A stretch of DNA of 64,000 nucleotides from Hyphomicrobium_A sp963722495. Lineage in GTDB: Bacteria; Pseudomonadota; Alphaproteobacteria; Rhizobiales; Hyphomicrobiaceae. The DNA is taken from assembly GCA_963722495.1 (NCBI GenBank), contig CAVRND010000021.1:1-64000 (forward strand), in the 5' to 3' direction. The notes under the pieces are model-generated. The model was not told the origin of the DNA and searched no databases. It saw nothing but the letters and a program-made list of their open reading frames with translations. Below, piece after piece: positions 58,084-64,000 of this stretch. How positions within the stretch are numbered: position 1 is the first letter of the stretch; each line of letters opens with the position of its first letter. Both the position numbers and the translations under genes were made by a program.

Positions 58084-60031
58084 GCGACATCACTGTGGCC
58101 GGACAGAAAATCGGCCGCATTCCCGACGCGAGCAGCCCGGAGCTGTTGCCGCCGGAAGCTCCGCTCGAAATGCCCGATCAGGACTTCAAGGCACGCGGTG
58201 CAAAGCCGCGGCGCCGTCGCGGCTACTGGGTGCCGCGCGCGGCGGTGTTCACCGGCGCAGGGCTGCTGACGGCGGCTTTCGCGTACGAGCTCTACGACGT
58301 TCTCGCCGTCGAGCAGGCGACGCCGCTGCAGTTCCTCTTCCTTATTCTGTCGACCATCGCCTTCGGCTGGATCGCGCTCGGTTCGCTCAATGCCGCCCTG
58401 GGCTTCATCCCACTGTTCGGCGGCGAGAAGGCGGACACGATCGACCTGCCGCTGCCGAGCGCACCTTTGACCACGCGCACGGCGCTGCTGTTCCCCGTCT
58501 ATCACGAGGATCCGGCGCGCATCGCCGGCACCGTGCAGGCCATCGCGCTCGAGCTGGAATCGATGGGCAGCGCCGCGGCGTTCGACGTGTTTCTATTGTC
58601 CGACACGCGCGACGAGCGCGACGGCGCGGCCGAAGAGAGCGCCTATCGCGCCCTGCGCCACCGCCTCAAGGACGTCATCCCGGTCCACTATCGCCGTCGG
58701 CGCGAGAACCGCGGCCGCAAAGCCGGCAACATCAAGGACTGGGTGCGCCGCTTCGGCGGCGGCTATGAGCACTTCGTCATTCTCGACGGCGACAGCGTCA
58801 TGTCCGGCATGACACTGGTGCGCCTTGTGCTCGCCATGGAGCGCGACCAGCAGGCCGGCCTCATCCAGACCGTGCCGCGGCTCACCGGCGCGACGACACT
58901 GCTGCAGTACCTGACGCAGTTCGCCTCCAACGTTTATGGCCCGCTCGTTGCCGCGGGTCTCGCCTTCTGGCATCGCGACCAGGGCAACTACTGGGGCCAC
59001 AACGCCATCATCCGCACGATCGCCTTCGCCACGGCGGCCGGCCTGCCGACGCTGCCCGGCCGTGCGCCCTTCGGCGGCGACATCCAGAGCCACGACTTCG
59101 TCGAGGCGGTGCTGCTCGCCGCGCGCCGACTGGGGCGTCCACATGGTGCCGACGATCGAGGGCTCCTACGAAGGCCAGCCGCCGACGCTGCCCGACGTCG
59201 TTGCCCGCGACCGGCGCTGGGCGCAGGGCAACCTGCAGCATCTGGGCATCGTGTTCTCATCGGGCATCACGACCATGGGCCGCCTGCATCTGTTGATGGG
59301 CGCCACGTCCTATCTCATGTCGCTCGTCTGGGCGTCCTCGCTGGTCGTCGGCGTCGTGCTGGCCCTGCAAGGCCAGCAGATGATCCCGAGCTACTTCATC
59401 GACGAAAAGACGCTGTTCCCCGTGTGGCCGGTGATCGACCCCGGCGCGGCGCTGCGGTTGTTCTTCGCCACCATGCTGGTCGTGCTGATGCCGAAGTTCC
59501 TGGGGCTCGCCCTCGAGATCAAGCGCACGCGTCACGCGCGCGAAGCGCTCGGCACAACGCGCGCCGTGCTCGGCGTCATCACCGAGACGCTGTTCTCCAT
59601 CCTTCTGTCGCCGATCCTGATGGTGACGCAGACGGCCGCCGTGTTTCAGGTGCTGTTCGGGCTTGAACTCGGGCTGGCGCACGCAGAGCCGCGACGGCGC
59701 CGGCATCCCGTTCATGGAGGCGCTGCGCTACCACCGCTGGCACATGCTGATCGGCGTGGTCATGGGGCTGGCGTGCTATGAGGCGTCGGCGCTCGTGCTG
59801 GCCTGGATGTCGCCCGTGATCGTCGGCCTGATCCTTGCCGCGCCGCTGACCTGGCTGACATCGCGCGCCGCAGCGCGGCCGCTGCGTACGCTGCTGTCGA
59901 CGCGTGACGGGCGCAGCCCGCCGGCTATCGTCGAGAGCGCTCGTCGCGCCACGGGCGAGTGGGCCGATCACATCGCCATGCGCTCGCTCGAGACCTCGAG
60001 CGTGGTCGAGATCGCGACGCGCGCCGCTTAA
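58080..60031 (+). CDS. opgH: glucan glucosyltransferase OpgH (two frame breaks)
   Basis: OpgH is the inner-membrane glucosyltransferase that makes the backbone of periplasmic glucans. The reconstructed protein of 649 residues starts at the ATGA overlap with opgG and has helices near residues 50-110, the GT2 domain with LFPVYHEDPARIAGTVQAI, ILDGDSVMSG, IQSHDFVEA and RDRRWAQGNLQH (Q/RxxRW motif), then four or five C-terminal helices. Frame changes near 59128 (extra C in CGCCGAC) and near 59664 (extra T in GCTTGAA) each resolve with one base removed. It ends 4 bases inside the converging ycjF gene. Confidence 0.93.
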
Positions 60032-61179
60032 GGTTTCGCGGGCTCGTCACCGACTGCCGCGCTCGCATTGCGGCGGAAGGCCTCCGCCAGCATGTCGCGT
60101 GCGCGCACCGGCGGCGCGGTGATGAACGGCAGCGGCCGGCACACCTCGACGCCCGCCGCACCGACACGGGCGGTGAGCGCGCCGTTGAAGGCGCCTTCGC
60201 CGAGCCGCCGCGACAAGCGCCGCAACAGGTCCTGTCCCAGAAACTGTCCGAGCAGATCGTCCGTCAAGGCGACGCCACCGGTCGCGATGATATGGCCGAC
60301 GACGAGTTTGGCCAGGCGCAGCGCGCCCAGCGGACCTGGCCGGCCGCCATACAACCCGGCTATGGCGCGCAGCATGCGCAGGTTCTCGACCAACACATAA
60401 AGCATCGCGATCCACGCCATCGGACTGATGGCGGTGACGACGCCGATGCGCTTGGCCGCCGCCAGCACCGTGCGGCGCGCTTCTTGATCGAGCGGCATGA
60501 TCAACTCGCGATCGGCGAGAGCGAGCAGGTCGCCCGGATTGAGCACGGATGCCTCGTGTTCGGTGAAGCGTGCGAGCGGCCACTGCAGATCGGCGCGGCC
60601 GCCGAGCATGTTCTTCAAATGGCGCACGGCGCGGCGCTCGCTGGCCGCATCGTTCTCGTTCAGCGCCCGCGTCACCTCTTTGCGCAGCGCGCCGAGGCGC
60701 GCGAGGCGGAAGAGGCCGAAGATCTCGCGCAGGATAAGGACGAGCGTCGAAAGGCCAACGAGGCACAACAGCGAGAAGGCGACCCAGCCGACCCAGTCCT
60801 GCCGTTGGATGGCGATCTCGACGTAGCGGACGAACCACAGCGTCGTCGCCATGGCGAGCAGGCCAGCGGCGCCGGAGAGCAGCAGGCCGCCCCAGCGGAT
60901 GCCGCGACGCGACAGGTCGGTGACGGTTGGGCGCACGGTCTTGCGGGCCCCCTGCCGCTTGCGGCGCGCGGCCAGCGGGCCGGCGTCGGCCGGCGGATGC
61001 TCGATCTTCTCGGCCGCGGCGGCGCGCAAGGCCGGATCGTCGGGTGCGAACGCGCGCGGGCGGCGGGTGTCGGTGTCGTCTGCGATGTCCGATCCCGAAG
61101 TTCGCCTGAGTTCGCTGCTGGGCGCGGGAGCGAACTTTGGGATCATAAGGCGGCCGATGGTTGTGAATTTCTCGATCAT
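60028..61179 (-). CDS. YcjF-like membrane protein (TIGR01620 family)
   Basis: A 383-residue protein starting MIEKFTTIGRLM, at an ATG overlapping the ycjX stop (TGATG). It has a basic, disordered N-terminus, two helices near residues 95-145 (GGLLLSGAAGLLAMATTLWF, VGWVAFSLLCLVGLSTLVLIL), and the C-terminal YcjF domain with ISPMAWIAMLYVLVENLRMLR, GLYGGRPG and PLPFITAPPVRARD. In enterobacteria ycjX-ycjF sit beside pspABC-type stress genes; the exact role is unknown. It forms a coupled pair with ycjX. Confidence 0.85.
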   Translation of the reverse strand: MIEKFTTIGRLMIPKFAPAPSSELRRTSGSDIADDTDTRRPRAFAPDDPALRAAAAEKIEHPPADAGPLAARRKRQGARKTVRPTVTDLSRRGIRWGGLLLSGAAGLLAMATTLWFVRYVEIAIQRQDWVGWVAFSLLCLVGLSTLVLILREIFGLFRLARLGALRKEVTRALNENDAASERRAVRHLKNMLGGRADLQWPLARFTEHEASVLNPGDLLALADRELIMPLDQEARRTVLAAAKRIGVVTAISPMAWIAMLYVLVENLRMLRAIAGLYGGRPGPLGALRLAKLVVGHIIATGGVALTDDLLGQFLGQDLLRRLSRRLGEGAFNGALTARVGAAGVEVCRPLPFITAPPVRARDMLAEAFRRNASAAVGDEPAKP

Positions 61180-62636
61180 CACACGAGCCAATCCGCGAGC
61201 AGGAAATCGAGAGCGCGATCGAGCCGGATGTGCGGCAACGGCGGCGCCTCGCCATCGACGCCGGGGGGCAGCAGGCGAGGGGGCCGGAAGCGCACGAAGT
61301 GCAGGCCGGCGGGCGCCGCGTCGGGCTTCAAGGCATCGCGCGGATTGGCCGGCAGATCGCCGGGGAACACCGCCGCCTCGGTCTTGCCGTCGAACACCTT
61401 GCCTCCGATGCGCTCGCCCGGCATCGGGATGCCGACGATGCACGGCAGCCATTCGTTGCCGACCTTGGCATCGGTTTCGCGCGTTGCCCGCAACGCGGCA
61501 AGCGCTTGCACGCCGACGCCTGCTCCGGCGCCCGCAGCGCGGCCCATCGCCCGATCGGTGATGACGCGCAGGATCGCTTCCAGCCGGTCGTGGCTAGAGG
61601 AATGGATGTGGTCCGCCTTGGTGGCGGCGAACAGCAGCTTGTCGATGCGGCGCACGAATAGCGCGCTCAGCCAGTTGCTGGAGCCGGCGCGGAAGACGCG
61701 CAGGATGGCTTCGAGCGCACGCTGCAGATCGACGACCGCGTCTCCGCCCTCGTTCAGCGGACCGAGCACGTCGACGAGCACGATCTGCCGATCGAGCCGG
61801 CTGAAGTGATCGCGGAAGAACGGCTGCACCACATGCGTCTTATAGCTCTCGAAGCGCCGCGCCATCATGGCGGCCAGCGAAGAGCGCGCGTAGCTCGGCT
61901 TGGCGTCCAGAGCGAGCGGGCAGAAGGTGAGCAGCGGCGAGCCTTCGAGGTCGCCCGGCAGCAGGAAGCGTCCGGGGCCTGTCGTGTGCAGCACGTGATC
62001 GTCGGCGCGCGCAGCCTTCAAGTAGGCGGCGAACAGGTTGGCGCCACGCAGCGCGACCTGCTCGTCCTTCGGCCCGGCGGGATCGACGCTCGACAGGAAC
62101 TCCCGCCAGGCCTTCGAATGCGCCTGCCGGCGCGGTGCTGCCGCCTGCTCGACCGCCTCGGCGCACCATTGCTCGTAGGTCAGGTCGAGCAGCGGCAGGT
62201 CGATCAGCCACTCGCCGGGATAGTCGACGATGTCGAGATTGAGCCGCGAGATGCCGAAGGCACGGCGCAGGGCGCTTGCCGACTTGAACTCGATGGTGAC
62301 GCGCACTTGGCTAAGACGTCGCGTGCTCTCCGGCCACTCAGGCGGATCGCGCGACAGGGCGTCGAGGTGCGCCTCGTAGTCGAAGCGCGGCACCTCGTCG
62401 TCGGGCTGCGGCTCTAGGTAGGCGCGCTCGATGCGGCCCTCAGCTTCCGGCATGAAGAACGGCAGCCGCCCCCCGGAGACGAGGTTGCGGATCAGCGCGG
62501 TGATGAAGATGGTCTTGCCGGCGCGAGACAACCCGGTGACGCCGAGCCGTAGCGTGGGCGTCATCATGTCGGTCAACATGGCGCCGGCGCGATGCCAAGC
62601 CTGGCGCGTGGGGTCATCCAGATCGGAAGCAGACAA
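61179..62636 (-). CDS. YcjX family GTPase-like protein
   Basis: A 485-residue protein with a Walker A GVTGLSRAGKTIFITALI near residue 35, a switch-like LNLDIVDYPGEWLIDLPLL near residue 135, and FAATKADHI (NKxD-like TKAD). The family is a predicted P-loop GTPase linked to membrane stress. The start is a TTG at 62636 following GAGAGG; this places the ribosome site in the loop of a 9-bp hairpin that also pairs the start codon. Its stop overlaps ycjF. Confidence 0.85.
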   Translation of the reverse strand: MSASDLDDPTRQAWHRAGAMLTDMMTPTLRLGVTGLSRAGKTIFITALIRNLVSGGRLPFFMPEAEGRIERAYLEPQPDDEVPRFDYEAHLDALSRDPPEWPESTRRLSQVRVTIEFKSASALRRAFGISRLNLDIVDYPGEWLIDLPLLDLTYEQWCAEAVEQAAAPRRQAHSKAWREFLSSVDPAGPKDEQVALRGANLFAAYLKAARADDHVLHTTGPGRFLLPGDLEGSPLLTFCPLALDAKPSYARSSLAAMMARRFESYKTHVVQPFFRDHFSRLDRQIVLVDVLGPLNEGGDAVVDLQRALEAILRVFRAGSSNWLSALFVRRIDKLLFAATKADHIHSSSHDRLEAILRVITDRAMGRAAGAGAGVGVQALAALRATRETDAKVGNEWLPCIVGIPMPGERIGGKVFDGKTEAAVFPGDLPANPRDALKPDAAPAGLHFVRFRPPRLLPPGVDGEAPPLPHIRLDRALDFLLADWLV

Positions 62637-62658
62637 GGGGACCTCTCAGGGTCCCCTT
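62635..62658 (-). promoter_or_regulatory. hairpin enclosing the ycjX ribosome site
   Basis: On the minus strand AAGGGGACC, loop CTGAGA, GGTCCCCTT: a perfect 9-bp stem. The Shine-Dalgarno GAGAGG begins in the loop and the TTG start codon lies at the end of the 3' arm. The structure would hinder initiation unless opened. A simple terminator is less likely as no T tract follows. Confidence 0.5.
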
Positions 62659-62724
62659 AGCTAGTGCGAGTTAGGCGCCGCGGCAAGTTGCGAGGGCAAG
62701 TTGCCGGCGGCGATTAGAGCGGCG

Positions 62725-62811
62725 TCAGCCATAGAAAATGACCAGAACGCCGGCGGCCATCACCGTCATTCCCATGAGGATGATCAAGCCGCTGCGAATG
62801 AATTCTGCCAT
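62725..62811 (-). CDS. 28-residue membrane peptide
   Basis: The frame reads MAEFIRSGLIILMGMTVMAA then GVLVIFYG, a single hydrophobic helix with a basic N-terminus. A GGAG ribosome site lies 8 bases before the ATG. It falls in the gap upstream of ycjX and is followed by no obvious terminator. Such one-helix peptides often associate with larger membrane proteins, but no partner is shown. Confidence 0.5.
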   Translation of the reverse strand: MAEFIRSGLIILMGMTVMAAGVLVIFYG

Positions 62812-62950
62812 GACAAGTCTCCACCTGCGTCCGGTGTGTTGATGCTTGCAGCTTAGGTGTGAGCCATTGAACGACCGCTGAAGCGACGCGTCAGGCTCTG
62901 TTCATCTTGGCGAGCCGCAGCTCCGCAAATCCGGGCGCAAGCCGAGCTCA

Positions 62951-63661
62951 CTATGGGACGCTGGGTCCCCCGCTTTCCGCCGCAGGCACGGCGGTCCACC
63001 CCTTCTCGGGCATGGAAATCGTGATGCGTCGCGAGCCTAGCTGCTGCTCGGAGACCCAAGGCAGCGTCCGCTCGAACACGACCGGCGCCGGCTTGGAGCC
63101 GAGCACGCGATCGACGAGGTCGGGTCTCGCCGGCGCCGCGGTGACGAGGCTGAGCGAGAACCGGTAGTCGCCGGCTTCCTCCGCCAACTTGGGCAGCGGA
63201 TTGCCGACCGGGTAGAAGCGTACCGTGTCGCTGAACGTGCCGTGCCCTGGAATGGACAGCGGCGCGAACGAGCGGTTGGGCGCGTCGGGATCGATCTGAT
63301 GCTCGCCGAGGAAGGCGCTGTAATAGCGCTTCACCCGCTTGGTCTTCAGATCCTCGACGGCAAGCTCCATCGAAAGGACGGTCCCCGTGCGCGCGCCCGA
63401 GTTGGTGACGGTGATCGGTACGACGAACAGTTCCGTGTCGCCGCCGCCGTCTCGGCCGTATTGAATGACCGGCGGAATGAAGATCTCCAGATCCGCCGTC
63501 TTGAAGCTCGCCTCGTAGAGAGAGAATGCGGACAAAACGAGGGCAAAAGCCGAAAGGACGGTGGCATGTAACCCGCCGTAACCACTGTTGACGACGATGC
63601 TTGAAAGCGCGGCGTCGCTGGCGCCGGACGCGGCCGGCGGTGGCGGATTGATCGGTGTCAT
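62951..63661 (-). CDS. membrane-anchored hypothetical protein
   Basis: A 236-residue protein starting MTPINPPPPAASGASDAALS. One helix at about residues 30-50 (LHATVLSAFALVLSAFSLYE) anchors a larger domain of beta character: IFIPPVIQYGRDGGGDTELFVVPITVTNSGARTG, typical of an extracytoplasmic Ig-like or CARDB-like fold, then GDYRFSLSLV. No family is assigned. It stands alone on the minus strand. Confidence 0.6.
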   Translation of the reverse strand: MTPINPPPPAASGASDAALSSIVVNSGYGGLHATVLSAFALVLSAFSLYEASFKTADLEIFIPPVIQYGRDGGGDTELFVVPITVTNSGARTGTVLSMELAVEDLKTKRVKRYYSAFLGEHQIDPDAPNRSFAPLSIPGHGTFSDTVRFYPVGNPLPKLAEEAGDYRFSLSLVTAAPARPDLVDRVLGSKPAPVVFERTLPWVSEQQLGSRRITISMPEKGWTAVPAAESGGPSVP

Positions 63662-63821
63662 GTGGAGTCCCCGTACGCAAATATCTCGGCAACGAGATCA
63701 GTGATCCGAACTTTGCGGCGAATTGTCGAAGCGGCCAGCGAGCGTGAACCATCCGGTTAATGCGGCGGCCCGATGCCCCTATCTTCTGAGTGCTGCCAGG
63801 GCGCGCGGTTCGGTCATTAGC

Positions 63822-64000
63822 CTAGAGATTGTTCTTGAAGATCTTCCCGTCCTTCATGATGACGACGAAGTTCTTGGCCGGATCCTCGATCAGCTTGATG
63901 TCGGCGATCGGATCGCCGTCGACCAGCAGAAGATCGGCCAGCGCGCCTTCCTCGATGACGCCGAGCTTGCCCGGGTAGGGATTGCGTTTCCCGGACATAG
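63822..64000 (-). CDS. amidohydrolase, C-terminal end only
   Basis: The last 58 residues of a minus-strand protein run off the window edge; its start is not included. The segment NPYPGKLGVIEEGALADLLL followed by VDGDPIADI and FVVIMKDGKIFKNNL* is the standard C-terminal barrel-side strand set of imidazolonepropionase-like metal-dependent amidohydrolases. Substrate cannot be inferred. Confidence 0.85.
   Translation of the reverse strand, partial: MSGKRNPYPGKLGVIEEGALADLLLVDGDPIADIKLIEDPAKNFVVIMKDGKIFKNNL

Noticed and set aside
59959..61809. A 616-residue plus-strand open frame
   Set aside because: It covers ycjF and the end of ycjX in antisense; composition is typical of GC-rich shadow frames.

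Overview
The window is a GC-rich alphaproteobacterial chromosome segment, most likely from the order Hyphomicrobiales (Rhizobiales). The evidence is the gene order ppiD-trpE | tpiA-secG-pyrG-kdsA, a Rhizobiales-type porin pair, a coiled-coil protein resembling the growth-pole-ring (GPR) protein beside an Hpt gene, Tat-exported OpgG/D with OpgH, and a TrxR-like ferredoxin reductase paired with an adrenodoxin-type ferredoxin. No rRNA, tRNA, CRISPR array or transposase was recognised.

Layout. 0-6.6 kb: moaC and trpC, then small accessory genes (a DUF2239 gene behind a strong promoter with a perfect 16-bp palindrome, an exported lysozyme-like protein, a NYN-domain protein). 6.6-9.6 kb: a visibly AT-richer, minus-strand Hachiman antiphage system (hamA, a small overlapping ORF, hamB), bracketed at a distance by two copies of a 137-162 bp palindromic repeat. 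10.1-20 kb: a FecR/outer-membrane-barrel gene, trpD, trpG, a SixA-like phosphatase, a membrane protein, a large autotransporter and trpE. The trp genes (E, G, D, C) keep their order and strand but are split by foreign-looking and surface genes. 20-30 kb: ppiD, tpiA, secG, pyrG, an ACP-like gene, a PII gene and kdsA. 30-38 kb: a CPA2 antiporter, a PfkB kinase, tkt, pgk (no gap between them), ccdA and thiD. 38-49 kb: an MFS carrier, dipeptide epimerase, GPR-like protein, Hpt protein, ferredoxin and reductase, a CelD-like acetyltransferase and a VWA protein. 49-55 kb: a duplicated lipoprotein plus porin set. 56-64 kb: opgG-opgH, ycjF-ycjX, small genes and the 3' end of an amidohydrolase gene.

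A dominant technical feature is frequent frame breaks, including in single-copy housekeeping genes (trpD, pgk, fdx, opgG, opgH). At every site worked out by hand, removing exactly one base restores the family sequence, and gene lengths modulo 3 agree. I therefore treat these as one gene each with probable +1 sequence errors, and give the full reconstructed span.

Functional themes: tryptophan synthesis, central carbon metabolism and cofactor synthesis; envelope biogenesis (periplasmic glucans, KDO, porins, lipoproteins, autotransporter, polar growth); and one antiphage system inserted into the old trp cluster.
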